Origin: Chloroflexi bacterium UBA4733
GTDB taxonomy: Bacteria; Chloroflexota; UBA4733
Assembly (NCBI GenBank): GCA_002404055.1
Contig: DHIZ01000288.1
Coordinates: 4,219 to 32,941 of the forward strand
Length of the DNA stretch: 28,723 nt
Direction: 5' to 3'
Position numbers and translations under genes: made by a program. This document shows, piece after piece, positions 13,285 to 20,974 of this stretch (position 1 is its first letter; the number at the start of each line of letters is the position of its first letter). The notes below the pieces were generated by a model. It saw only the letters and a list, made by a program, of their open reading frames with translations, was not told the DNA's origin and made no database searches.

Positions 13285-14601
13285 ATGGCCGATCAAATGC
13301 CGGGACAGTATGCGCGAGATTGGGTGGGCCAATTGGCGCAGACGCATGGTAGCTATCACAACTTAGCTCGCGCAGGCGGTTTGACCAAAGGATGGGCGAG
13401 CGGCGCTAAGGGAGGCGCCATTCCGCGCCCGCAGACCATTCGACAACTCGGACAGATGGCCGGTACTCCGGAGGCAGTTCTTGCTGAGTTGACCCGAGAC
13501 GTAGCGGCCTACTGGGACGGCATTCATGCCGGCTATCACCACGGCTTTGTCACGCTTTTTTGCGATGACTGTCGGAAGGAGCGGCAAATTAGGCGCGCTC
13601 AGCTTGGTAAATTCCAACCAACCCAGGGCAAAGACGAGCGTCTACACCTTCGCTGTGACGCCTGCGCCGACGTTCGGAGGGCACAGCAAGCAAAAAACGG
13701 TCGACAAATCAAGCTAGTCACGGATGCGGCCGACGACATTCTCCGGCGTCGTGGCAAGGTGGTGACAGCGGGAGAAGGCAAGTTGGTCGAGTGGTTGCGC
13801 GATAAGAAGTTGCGCCTGTCAAAGGACGACATGCTGGGCATCGTCGGTGCGGCTCAAGCTGGCGATGTCGCTGCCAAGGCGGTCATCGACACACTTTGGG
13901 AGGAATATCTTCTGTGCAAGCTTGGGAACGGCGACATCGCGGTCGGGAGGCAGGTTCGCGTCGCACTGCTTCGAGATGGGTCGAAACGAGCCGCGCAGCG
14001 GCCGAGGCCGGGACGGACCTACCAGAGCGTTCGTATGGCGGATCTCGCTGGTACCTTCTCGCTTTGCCCGCTGTGCGGCCTGCTCGTCTATCGGAAGCCT
14101 TCCGAAGTGCGAAGCCAGATCGGTTGGCATGGTGTCTGCAACCGAGGTTGGCGGCGGTCGCCAACGGTCCGTGACTGGTCTATATCGGTGCTGCAAATGG
14201 GCAAGCGCGGTATCCAGAAGGACATGTTGCCCCTCCAGCCAACACCGCCTAGCCAGGCTCGGTTTGTACCTTTGGATCTCCTTATGGCTGGGTACAGAGC
14301 ATTTATTGGTGCGGCGATACCTGGTGAGTCCCACACTGAACTCGCCGTGCGACTCGGTTGTACCGTGGAGGCTCTCCGTGGCCGCATCCGTGCCACTGGC
14401 GCGCGTTTGCCCGCCCGCTGGTCATTGCTCTTCGACTCCGACGAGAAGGGCAATGCACTCCGGCAGAAATACCATCCCCTTCCGGACCGGCTCGAAGAAT
14501 TTCGCCCCGAACGCCAGGAGCGCGCCGCCCGCCTGGCCGTCCTCGGCATCCCCGCCGACGTAATCACCGAGGTAACGGGCTACCAGTTGTCGGCAGAGTG
14601 A
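13285..14601 (+). CDS. Divergent HTH regulator with two zinc-finger-like regions
   Basis: The protein has 438 aa from ATG 13285, with GGGAGA ten bases upstream. An ATG at 13195 is unlikely because the probable promoter lies downstream of it. Residues about 10-70 look like an XRE-type helix-turn-helix (LAQTHGSYHNLARAGGL, RPQTIRQLGQMAGTPEAVL). Cys pairs CDDC (93-96) and CDAC (124-127) can form one zinc site, and CPLC (261-264) with His282 and Cys285 another. A second HTH-like stretch is HTELAVRLGCTVEALRGRI, and the C-terminus (LAVLGIPADVITEVTGYQL) is a third. It faces the early operon across the control region, so it is a candidate lysogeny repressor. Zinc fingers and multiple HTHs are unusual for that role. 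Confidence 0.68.
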   Translation: MADQMPGQYARDWVGQLAQTHGSYHNLARAGGLTKGWASGAKGGAIPRPQTIRQLGQMAGTPEAVLAELTRDVAAYWDGIHAGYHHGFVTLFCDDCRKERQIRRAQLGKFQPTQGKDERLHLRCDACADVRRAQQAKNGRQIKLVTDAADDILRRRGKVVTAGEGKLVEWLRDKKLRLSKDDMLGIVGAAQAGDVAAKAVIDTLWEEYLLCKLGNGDIAVGRQVRVALLRDGSKRAAQRPRPGRTYQSVRMADLAGTFSLCPLCGLLVYRKPSEVRSQIGWHGVCNRGWRRSPTVRDWSISVLQMGKRGIQKDMLPLQPTPPSQARFVPLDLLMAGYRAFIGAAIPGESHTELAVRLGCTVEALRGRIRATGARLPARWSLLFDSDEKGNALRQKYHPLPDRLEEFRPERQERAARLAVLGIPADVITEVTGYQLSAE

Positions 14602-14716
14602 CACAAGCGGGGCGAGTGCGAAACCTAACCGAACCTGAACGCTAACGGTCCTACCCCACGCTGGCCGGCACCGCGCGGCAGCTATGCTTTCCTATCCGAT
14701 ATTTGATGGGGGAGCG

Positions 14717-15577
14717 ATGATCCGACGACTTCTCGCGCTCCTGGCACTGCTGCTACCGCTTGCGATGGCGACGCCCGCCTTCGCCCAATCCGCTGGTTCC
14801 TGTCAGTACATCCTTGGATTTGCCACACTTCACAGCCTTGACCCTGCCGACGTCGGGGACTGTACAGATAACCAGACGTTCACGGCAAACGGCGACGCGC
14901 AACAGCACACCACTAAAGGCTTGCTGGTGTGGCGCAAGCGCGACAATTTCACTGCCTTCACTGACGGCGCTCGTTCGTGGGTCAACGGGCCAAACGGGTT
15001 GCTGGAGCGCCTCAACACGCAACGTTTCAGTTGGGAGGCGAATCCTGATGGCCTGCCCCTCGCTGACGCAATCATCCAGGCGCAGTTCGCGCCGATCGCG
15101 GTCCGGCAGCCGCAGCCCGACGATCTGGTGGACGACCCGGTCGAAGTCGCGGGGGTGGGCACCGGCTTCGAGGGGATGATCACCGCCCGCATCCGTGATG
15201 CCACCGGCAGGGAGTTGGCCCGCGTCGCGGTGCACGTTGGGGGCACGGGGATCTGGGGCAACTTCCAGGCCGGCATCCCGCTCGGGGCCGTCCCTGTCAC
15301 GCCGCAGGGTACCCTCGAGGTGTTCGAGCTGTCGCCTAAAGGCGATGGCGCGGAGATTCACAAGGTCGTCGTCCCGATCACCTTCGGCCGGGCGCTCCTG
15401 GACCCCTACCACGGATTCGCCGAGTACACGGTGGCGCCAGGTGACACACTGCGGGGCATCGCCCAGCGTTTCTACGGCGACTCGGGCCGTTGGCCAACCA
15501 TACTGGAGGCAAACCGTGACCGGCTCGCCGATCCCGACCACCTCGCCACAGGCCATGCGCTCCGCATCCCCCAATAG
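14717..15577 (+). CDS. Secreted protein with Gmad2-like and LysM domains
   Basis: The protein has 286 aa from ATG 14717, with GGGGGAG just upstream. A signal peptide (MIRRLLALLALLLPLAMA, cleavage likely after AFA at 23) leads to a domain with two Cys (29 and 49) and LVWRKRDNFTAFTDGARSWV, seen in Chloroflexota exported proteins. Residues about 135-222 resemble the Ig-like Gmad2 domain of sporulation and germination proteins (VEVAGVGTGFEGMITARIRD). Residues 236-286 are a LysM repeat (YTVAPGDTLRGIAQRFYGDS), which binds peptidoglycan. It is the first cargo gene after the regulator and would act at the cell wall of the lysogen. A host origin is also possible. Confidence 0.83.
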   Translation: MIRRLLALLALLLPLAMATPAFAQSAGSCQYILGFATLHSLDPADVGDCTDNQTFTANGDAQQHTTKGLLVWRKRDNFTAFTDGARSWVNGPNGLLERLNTQRFSWEANPDGLPLADAIIQAQFAPIAVRQPQPDDLVDDPVEVAGVGTGFEGMITARIRDATGRELARVAVHVGGTGIWGNFQAGIPLGAVPVTPQGTLEVFELSPKGDGAEIHKVVVPITFGRALLDPYHGFAEYTVAPGDTLRGIAQRFYGDSGRWPTILEANRDRLADPDHLATGHALRIPQ

Positions 15578-15656
15578 GCACCGAATAAGCGCAACCGAAT
15601 GCGGTACGAAGCGCTTGCGCCTCAAGGCAGTAGAGGTACGGGATCGACTGTCCTTC

Positions 15657-15747
15657 CGTCAACAGCTCTATCCCCGACCGGAAAGACTCACCGAGACTCA
15701 TCCACGCCCACCTGATCGCGGAGGTGATGGGGTACCATCCTCTTAGT
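15657..15747 (+). pseudogene. Decayed copy of the regulator's C-terminal end
   Basis: Translated in two frames this stretch gives RQQLYPRPERLTETHP and then LIHAHLIAEVMGYHPL. These correspond to RQKYHPLPDRLEEFRPE and PADVITEVTGYQL at the end of the regulator gene (from about 14461 to 14584). The interval is about 44 bases shorter than in the intact gene, so it carries a deletion that changes frame. The 24-base core at 15713-15736 is nearly identical to 16853-16876. Confidence 0.55.
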
Positions 15748-15797
15748 CGTGCTGAAGGCCAGTCGAGCGAAATGGTAGCAATGGGAAGAGGGCGGAC

Positions 15798-16070
15798 GTG
15801 ACTGAACGCGATCCGGTCGAACGGGATCAAGACGGTTGGTATCTGCGCTGCGGAGATGAGCGCCGGGGGCCATTCAAGCAGCGCCCGCAACGGACAAGTT
15901 CTCAGCAGGCGAGTGCAACCACGCGATCGGGGGACGGACCGGCAATGCAGGAATCCCACAAAGTCGAGCGGTGGCAAGTCGATGGAGCGCATTTCCGCAT
16001 GGAGCGGAAGCAAACGAGCCTATCCAATGGCGACGTAGAAGTTAGCGAGCGCTTTCTAGAGGCCGACTGA
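15798..16070 (+). CDS. Possible 90-aa protein, function unknown
   Basis: A GTG at 15798 opens a 90-codon frame (MTERDPVERDQDGWYLRCGD) with a low-complexity Gln/Ser/Thr middle and a more protein-like end (VERWQVDGAHFRMERKQTSL, then VEVSERFLEAD). GAGGGC lies a few bases upstream. It is on the same strand as the neighbours and ends 69 bases before the SRAP gene. No family is recognised. It may be real or a chance frame in a decayed interval. Confidence 0.4.
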   Translation: MTERDPVERDQDGWYLRCGDERRGPFKQRPQRTSSQQASATTRSGDGPAMQESHKVERWQVDGAHFRMERKQTSLSNGDVEVSERFLEAD

Positions 16071-16139
16071 CGTGAAGACCGCCAGCGATAGACGGGCCAA
16101 AGAGCGTCGGTAGCTTTTGGAGCGGAAAAGGAGCAGGTC

Positions 16140-16772
16140 ATGTGTGGCCGCTTCGGCATCACTGACGTCCAACACATCGGCGAGCGCTTCCAACTCTACC
16201 TTGACCTCGACCTGTCCGACATACCGCCACGATACAACGCGGCGCCGACGCAGATGCTGCCGGTAATCACCGAGCGAGACGGCCAGCGGCACCTGCAGCA
16301 GATGAAGTGGGGGCTGGTACCGTCCTGGGCCAAGGACCGGACACGGCCGATGATCAACGCGCGCGCCGAGGGCATTCAGGATAAGCCGACGTTCCGCACA
16401 CCGTTCAAGCGGCAGCGCTGCCTGGTGCCGGCGACGCACTTCTTTGAGTGGCAGACAATCGGCAAGAAGAAACAGCCCTACCTGATCCGGCCTACTGATC
16501 AGTCGCTCTTTGCCTTCGCTGGCCTCTACGATGTTCACTACGACCCGGCCCTGGGTGATCTCTATAGCTTCTCCATCATCACTACGGAGGCGAACGAAGT
16601 GACGGCGCCAATTCACGACCGCATGCCAGTGATCTTGCAACCGCAACTGGAGTCGGTGTGGCTGGCGCCGAAGACGAGTGCGCTGGAACTGCAACTGCTG
16701 CTGGGGCAGTACCCGGCGGCAGCGATGGAGGCGTTCCCGGTCGATGCGGCGATGGGCTGGGCCAACGGGTAG
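16140..16772 (+). CDS. SRAP-domain protein (YedK/HMCES family)
   Basis: The family forms a stable thiazolidine link between its N-terminal Cys and abasic sites in single-stranded DNA, shielding forks from breakage, and can also act as a peptidase on itself. Catalytic residues are all visible: Cys2 after Met removal (MCGRF), Asn33 in RYNAAPTQ, Glu103 in HFFEW and His159 in IHDRMPVIL. The length of 210 aa is normal to slightly short. The C-terminus ends EAFPVDAAMGWANG without the usual longer tail. AAAGGAG lies seven bases before the ATG. It sits among plus-strand cargo near the attachment site. Such genes also occur in phages. Confidence 0.92.
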   Translation: MCGRFGITDVQHIGERFQLYLDLDLSDIPPRYNAAPTQMLPVITERDGQRHLQQMKWGLVPSWAKDRTRPMINARAEGIQDKPTFRTPFKRQRCLVPATHFFEWQTIGKKKQPYLIRPTDQSLFAFAGLYDVHYDPALGDLYSFSIITTEANEVTAPIHDRMPVILQPQLESVWLAPKTSALELQLLLGQYPAAAMEAFPVDAAMGWANG

Positions 16773-16809
16773 ACCACGTTTCTACCGCCTACCGCCCTAT
16801 CGCTTCTGC

Positions 16810-16890
16810 CGGCGCGCTACCACAATGGCATGCCTCGGCATACCCGCCAGGGTGATCGCGGAGGTGACAGGGTACCGGCTGCCGAAATAG
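16810..16890 (+). pseudogene. Second remnant of the regulator-type C-terminus
   Basis: The frame reads RRATTMACLGIPARVIAEVT then GYRLPK and a stop, close to ERAARLAVLGIPADVITEVT then GYQLSAE at the end of the regulator at 14601. Only this last segment is kept. Upstream the frame turns into Arg/Trp-rich noise overlapping the SRAP gene. A 21-codon frame from ATG 16825 remains open. Confidence 0.5.
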
Positions 16891-16983
16891 CAGACCGGAG
16901 CAGAACAACTGAAGCAAGGGGCTAATGCAGCCCAAGGGTGTGCGATGGCCCGATTGGTGTCAGGTGAGGCAATACCTTCGGTA

Positions 16984-17000
16984 GTTACCACAACTGTAAC
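16984..17000. repeat. GTTAC-N7-GTAAC inverted repeat
   Basis: This perfect 5-bp inverted repeat has a seven-base spacer, in the roughly 200-base gap between the SRAP remnant and the next plus-strand frame. A TATGAT at 17034-17039 downstream could be a -10 box, although no good -35 is seen. The layout fits an operator but the repeat is short. Confidence 0.35.
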
Positions 17001-17100
17001 CATCCTCCTATGGTCTTTCGTCATCCGTTGGCGTATGATGCTGGTACGTCGCGTTGTAGGATGAATTGGCTATCTGGATCAGATAGGAAGGGGACGCGCT

Positions 17101-17370
17101 ATGGCGGCAGTGCGCGTAGTCGATGGCGTGCCCAGGCGTACGCGGCCTCCAGCGCTTTTTGCTGACGTATTTTTCACGGTCGGGAGACTTCTCCGGAAGC
17201 GTGGCAGGTCGCTGAAGTCGGGCTTACGAACGGACCGCTTCGGTCGTGGTAGCAGGACGCATAACGCTTCGCGTAGCGCATCGAAATCGCGTGTCACCGT
17301 CCAGGCAACCGTTCGTGGACGTGGACAAGCACACGCCGTTCGGTATCCCAAGTCGATGCTGGTTGACTGA
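17101..17370 (+). CDS. Doubtful 89-aa basic frame
   Basis: An ATG at 17101 follows GGAAGGGG and opens a frame of 89 codons rich in Arg, Ser and Val (MAAVRVVDGVPRRTRPPALF). Its stop overlaps the TTG proposed as start of the next gene by eight bases (TTGACTGA), which would allow coupling. The composition is unlike a folded protein and no family is recognised, so it could be leader RNA. Confidence 0.22.
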   Translation: MAAVRVVDGVPRRTRPPALFADVFFTVGRLLRKRGRSLKSGLRTDRFGRGSRTHNASRSASKSRVTVQATVRGRGQAHAVRYPKSMLVD

Positions 17371-17989
17371 TCACCCCTGGTATGACATCGCGGCAGACGA
17401 CTCCCTGGAGCAGGGTGATTTCCTGACCGATGTTCCGGTCGTCGTCCCACCCGACGATGCGACGCTCATTGACGTCGCCGAGGGAGAGCACAAGCACCTT
17501 GAGTTGCCGGTCGATCGTTATGACTTGGTTGTCCTGACACAGACCTGCGACTTGATCACAAAGGGCTACGGTAATGTGCTCTGTTGCCAGCGTATCGGGC
17601 TCGCTAACTTCCTCAGCGAGCAGCCGGAATTGAACCGTAAAGAGTTGGTCCGCTTTCTCGAGCAACTCCGGTTGAACCGAAGGATCGGTTTCTACTTACT
17701 CCCCCCGTGGCCGGATCGAGAACTTGACGACTATCAGGTGATAGACTTCCGCAACACGATCTCCTTGCCAATTGGATATGCCCGATACATCAGTCAACGC
17801 TCGCTGCTACGTCTCCGTCTCAAGCCGCCGTATCGGGAACATATGGCGCAGGCTTTCGCCTACACCTATATGCGGGTCGCGCTCGAGGCGGACGTCAGGA
17901 AAGAGGATCTCGAAGAGAATCGAGACTACCTCCCAAAGCTGGAAGATCAGACTGCCACCCTCCGTGGATCCCGGGCTGAGCAATCTTAG
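17363..17989 (+). CDS. Conserved-type protein of unknown function near the attachment site
   Basis: The 208-aa protein begins LTDHPWYDIAADDSLEQGD. Further blocks are YDLVVLTQTCDLITKGY, VIDFRNTISLPI and LRLKPPYREHMAQAFAYTYM, which I recall as a recurring uncharacterised family with a T-Q-[ST]-C-D-L signature. The start is uncertain. TTG 17363 is where the recognisable part begins. In-frame GTGs at 17315 and 17246 would add 16 or 39 residues that look unlike protein. No ribosome site is convincing. It is the last gene before the tRNA fragment, a place where prophages often carry accessory functions, but nothing in the sequence reveals its activity. Confidence 0.7.
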   Translation: MTDHPWYDIAADDSLEQGDFLTDVPVVVPPDDATLIDVAEGEHKHLELPVDRYDLVVLTQTCDLITKGYGNVLCCQRIGLANFLSEQPELNRKELVRFLEQLRLNRRIGFYLLPPWPDRELDDYQVIDFRNTISLPIGYARYISQRSLLRLRLKPPYREHMAQAFAYTYMRVALEADVRKEDLEENRDYLPKLEDQTATLRGSRAEQS

Positions 17990-18140
17990 AATCGTTTTGC
18001 CGGCTTCTCGGCTTTCCCCCTAACGCACCCCCTAATCACAACGCAACACCGGCAGACACAGCCACACGCTGCTGCACAATTCACGCACGAATCCAGAGGG
18101 AAACAGACACCGCCGGACGCTGCAACACGCCTGCCTGAGA

Positions 18141-18206
18141 ACTTCAAAACCGTCTGCGGGGCGCGCGCGCCGTGTCCCGGGTGGGTTCGACTCCCATATG
18201 CCTCCG
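18141..18206 (+). pseudogene. selC: 3' fragment of selenocysteine tRNA, candidate attachment site
   Basis: The anticodon loop CTTCAAA with anticodon TCA (18144-18146) is followed by the 3' anticodon stem. Next come a long variable arm with a nine-pair stem (18157-18165 with 18171-18179), a T arm GTGGG-TTCGACT-CCCAT (18181-18197), the 3' acceptor strand ATGCCTCC and discriminator G (18206). The 5' half is absent: no GGAGGCAT or D arm lies upstream, and the bases before the anticodon loop (GAGAA) do not pair with ACCGT. The fragment points away from the prophage toward host genes, as expected where an element has integrated into a tRNA 3' end. Confidence 0.78.
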
Positions 18207-18270
18207 CTCCTTCCATCCGGTAACTGCACGTCACCGATACAGAGCCCACGTGCGGTATCATCAGCGGGAT

Positions 18271-20583
18271 ATGGCAAAGCGAAAACAACCAGCACGGCGA
18301 CATCATCAGCGCGAGTCCGCCGCCACTGCCGACCCCCGGCGGGCGGGCCTGCTGGCATTTCATTCTGGGCGTATGGACGATGCTATTGCCGCCTGGTCAC
18401 AGGTGGCGCAGCAAGATCCGTCAGCCGCCGCAGCCCTCGCCGAAGCGCTATTCCGGCGTGCCACCCGCGCCGAGGCGCCGGCGACCGGGTTGGCCGACCT
18501 GCAACGGTCGGTCAAATTGGCCCCGCAGGACCTGCGCTATCGCTATCATCTGGGGCTGGCCAACCATCGGACCGGCAACCTGAGCACCGCTGTGGACTGT
18601 TACCGGGCGGTGCTGGCGCGCGATCCTTCCTGGTCCGGCGCCGGATACGTTTTGGCCCTGGCGACGCTGGAGCAGAACCCTACCGCCAACCTTGCCGCGC
18701 TCCCCGGCGCCACGCCGATCGTGGCACGGCTGCTGGCGCCGGCGCAGGCGCTGCTCCTCGGCCACGCAGCTCCGTCCCTCGGCGACACGCCCCCGGAGCG
18801 GCTCTGGCAGGGGATCGCTGCGCTGCAAGGCGATGCGCATGATGCCAGGGAAGCGCTGGCTGATGAGCAGTCGATGGTCCACGCTGCGGCAGGGATCCGT
18901 GCCTACTATCATGGGGTAGCGGCGGCGGCCGATGGCGACATCGCTGCGGCCCTCACCGCCTGGCAGGCTGCCCAGCAGGCAGGTTTCGCCGGCTCCTGGC
19001 TCAGTACGAACCTGGCCGCCGCGCTGGTGCGCCGTCTGCTCGCCCTGGCGGAGGCAGGCGACCTCGCAGGCGCAGTGCCTATCGCCCAGATGGCACAGCC
19101 GCTGGCCGGTGAGCACAACGCCCTGGCGTCTGTCGCCGTGGCGGTGCTGGATAAGGCGGCGCAAGCTTCCGCGGCGGCGGGTGACTGGCCCCGCGCTGCC
19201 ACGCTGTGGGAGACTGCGCGTTCCGCCGTCGGCGGCGCGCCGGCGCTTGGTTCGCCGCGCTCGCTCTGGCACAACCTGGCGCTGGCCTACGAAGCGCAGG
19301 AACACTGGCTGGAGGCGGCCGACACCTGGCGCGGCCTCCTCCGTACCCGCCCTCGCGGTCGCGCTGTGGCCGGCGACGAGCAGGACATTGCCGCCGAACG
19401 GGCCGATCCCGGTGGTGGGCAGACCGAGGCCGGTGGCTTGAGCGAGGCGCACTGGTTGTGGGTGCGCCAACGGGTGATCGAATGCTACAAACGCGCCCGC
19501 CAACCGGGCGCTGCTGTCGACATGTACCGGCAAGCGATCAAGGCTGATCCGCACGACGTGAATCTGCGCATTGAGTTTGCCAGCGCTCTCCTGGCAAACG
19601 AGCAGGAGCAGGCGGCCGAGCATGAGCTGCACCGCGTCCTGGAGCGTGATCGCAGCAACGTCGACGCCCGCCTCCGGCTGGCCGAACTCGAGTCCGAGCG
19701 TGAGCACTGGCCGGCCGCCGCCACCTGGCTACGTGCGGTCCTGAAGGGGCACCCGGAGCGTGACGACGCGCGGCGGCAACTCGCCCAGGTCCTCAAAGAG
19801 GAGGGTGACGAGTGGCACGACCTGGGCAAGCTGAAAGAGGCCGGAAACTGCTACGCGGAAGGCCAGCAGTTGGCGCCGGACGACCCGAATTTCTCTTTGT
19901 GCCTGGCCCGCGTCGCTATCGACGGCCGGCAACGCCAGGCCGCCGCCGCCTTACTCGCGCGCGCCCTGGAGATCGGCGCCGATCGCCCAGAGGTCTATAT
20001 AACAGCGATGGAGTGCTGGGGAGTCCTGGGCGATCTCGACGAGGCCCGTCGCATCCTGGCGCGGGCCGAAGCAGCCCTGCCGTTGACCAGTGAGTTCTTT
20101 GTCGAAGCTGCGCGCGTCTTGCTCACCGACCGCCGGGTTGGCGCGCCCGTCCTGGGAGCCCTGCCGCCGCCGGGACCGCCGACCGCCAGCCGTTGGGTGG
20201 CGTTCGCCCAGGAGCTGCTGGACCGTGCAGTCCACCTGAGCCCGGACGATCCGGGTGTCTTTATCGAGATCGCGACCGCGCTACTGGCAGCGCGGCCCGA
20301 TCTGGCGCTGCGCTACGCCCAGGAAGCGGCCCGGCTGGACGCTGAGGAGCCGCGGACGTTGCAGTTGCTCGCCGTGACGCAAGCGGCCAACCGGCAGCGG
20401 CGCGAGGCAAAAGAGACGATGCGCCGCGCCGCCCGCCTGGCTCGCCAGCAGGGCGACGGTGAACTGGGGCACGAAATTGAAGACCTGGCCTCAATGGTGG
20501 ATAGCCCGCTCTTTGACCTGATGCTGAAGAGCATCTTCGCGGGAGGTTTGGAGGCACTCGATGAGCTCTTCTCCTCACTCTGA
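18271..20583 (+). CDS. Large TPR protein of a chaperone operon
   Basis: The protein has 770 aa from ATG 18271 (MAKRKQPARRHHQRE). Upstream in-frame starts fall within the tRNA fragment. After a basic N-terminus it is an Ala/Leu-rich helical protein with many tetratricopeptide-like units, for example LRYRYHLGLANHRTGNLSTA and AVDMYRQAIKADPHDVNLRI. The final segment is LFDLMLKSIFAGGLEALDEL. No signal peptide or membrane helix is seen, so it should be cytoplasmic. It overlaps the J-domain gene by 23 bases, followed by GrpE- and Hsp70-like genes, so it is likely an adaptor or client receptor for that Hsp70. Partners and clients are unknown. Confidence 0.88.
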   Translation: MAKRKQPARRHHQRESAATADPRRAGLLAFHSGRMDDAIAAWSQVAQQDPSAAAALAEALFRRATRAEAPATGLADLQRSVKLAPQDLRYRYHLGLANHRTGNLSTAVDCYRAVLARDPSWSGAGYVLALATLEQNPTANLAALPGATPIVARLLAPAQALLLGHAAPSLGDTPPERLWQGIAALQGDAHDAREALADEQSMVHAAAGIRAYYHGVAAAADGDIAAALTAWQAAQQAGFAGSWLSTNLAAALVRRLLALAEAGDLAGAVPIAQMAQPLAGEHNALASVAVAVLDKAAQASAAAGDWPRAATLWETARSAVGGAPALGSPRSLWHNLALAYEAQEHWLEAADTWRGLLRTRPRGRAVAGDEQDIAAERADPGGGQTEAGGLSEAHWLWVRQRVIECYKRARQPGAAVDMYRQAIKADPHDVNLRIEFASALLANEQEQAAEHELHRVLERDRSNVDARLRLAELESEREHWPAAATWLRAVLKGHPERDDARRQLAQVLKEEGDEWHDLGKLKEAGNCYAEGQQLAPDDPNFSLCLARVAIDGRQRQAAAALLARALEIGADRPEVYITAMECWGVLGDLDEARRILARAEAALPLTSEFFVEAARVLLTDRRVGAPVLGALPPPGPPTASRWVAFAQELLDRAVHLSPDDPGVFIEIATALLAARPDLALRYAQEAARLDAEEPRTLQLLAVTQAANRQRREAKETMRRAARLARQQGDGELGHEIEDLASMVDSPLFDLMLKSIFAGGLEALDELFSSL

Positions 20584-20974
20584 TCGCCCTGATCGACCCT
20601 CCCGGCGGCCGGCGGAACGCCTGGCCGCCGGAATGGTCGCAGATCCCTATGCGGTGCTCGGCCTGGCGCGCACCGCCGGCGCGGAGGAGGTCCGGCGCGC
20701 GTACTTCGCGCAGGTGCGGGACCATCCGCCGGAACGGGAGCCGGAAACTTTCAAGCGCATCCGCGCAGCCTACGAGAGCCTGCGTGACCCGGAGCGACGC
20801 CTGGAGACAGACATGCTGCTACCGTGGCCGTGGGCTGACCCGTCACCACGGCGCCGCCTGCCGCCTTTTGATCTGGCGGTCCATCCTGAGGACGTACTTG
20901 CCGCCGCCCGCGCTTTCTCCGACCTGGGTCGCAGCGACTGGCATCACCAGTTTGGGAAGATCCCCCTGGCATGA
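20561..20974 (+). CDS. J-domain protein with HPP in place of HPD
   Basis: The protein has 137 aa from ATG 20561, with GGAGG seven bases upstream. Residues about 28-80 are a J domain (DPYAVLGLARTAGAEEVRRA, then AYFAQVRDHPPEREPETFKR and AAYESLRDPERR). J domains stimulate Hsp70 ATPase through an invariant His-Pro-Asp. Here the codons read His-Pro-Pro. The rest (about 80-137) has no Gly/Phe or zinc region, so it is a small type III-like J protein. A second ATG at 20633 would trim 24 disordered residues. It ends in an ATGA overlap with the GrpE gene. Confidence 0.85.
   Translation: MSSSPHSDRPDRPSRRPAERLAAGMVADPYAVLGLARTAGAEEVRRAYFAQVRDHPPEREPETFKRIRAAYESLRDPERRLETDMLLPWPWADPSPRRRLPPFDLAVHPEDVLAAARAFSDLGRSDWHHQFGKIPLA

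Larger units (their letters stand above)
1..18206. mobile_element. Prophage, right-hand part, ending in a selC 3' fragment
   Basis: Terminase, tape measure, frameshifted tail chaperone and a primase-helicase replication module lie on the minus strand, with a divergent regulator and plus-strand cargo up to 18.1 kb. A 3' piece of a selenocysteine tRNA at 18141-18206 marks a plausible right attachment site, and ordinary chromosomal genes begin just after it. No portal, capsid, lysis or integrase gene is visible, so the element must continue left of base 1 if it is complete. The right border is inferred from the tRNA fragment. The 14.6-18.1 kb part could instead be a mosaic of older insertions. 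Confidence 0.72.

Noticed and set aside
13015..13359. A minus-strand gene of 114 codons in the control region
   Set aside because: It crosses the likely regulator promoter and start, has no ribosome site, and its peptide shows no domain.
18105..18206. An intact selenocysteine tRNA
   Set aside because: No 5' acceptor strand or D arm can be found, and the bases before the anticodon loop do not pair with its 3' stem.
17986..18363. Minus-strand frame of 125 codons over the tRNA fragment
   Set aside because: The peptide (YGSRTHPGHGARAPQTVLKF) is the antisense translation of a selenocysteine tRNA, a familiar false gene.
18448..19707. A 419-codon minus-strand frame
   Set aside because: It is antisense to the TPR gene. 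Long opposite frames are expected at this GC content.
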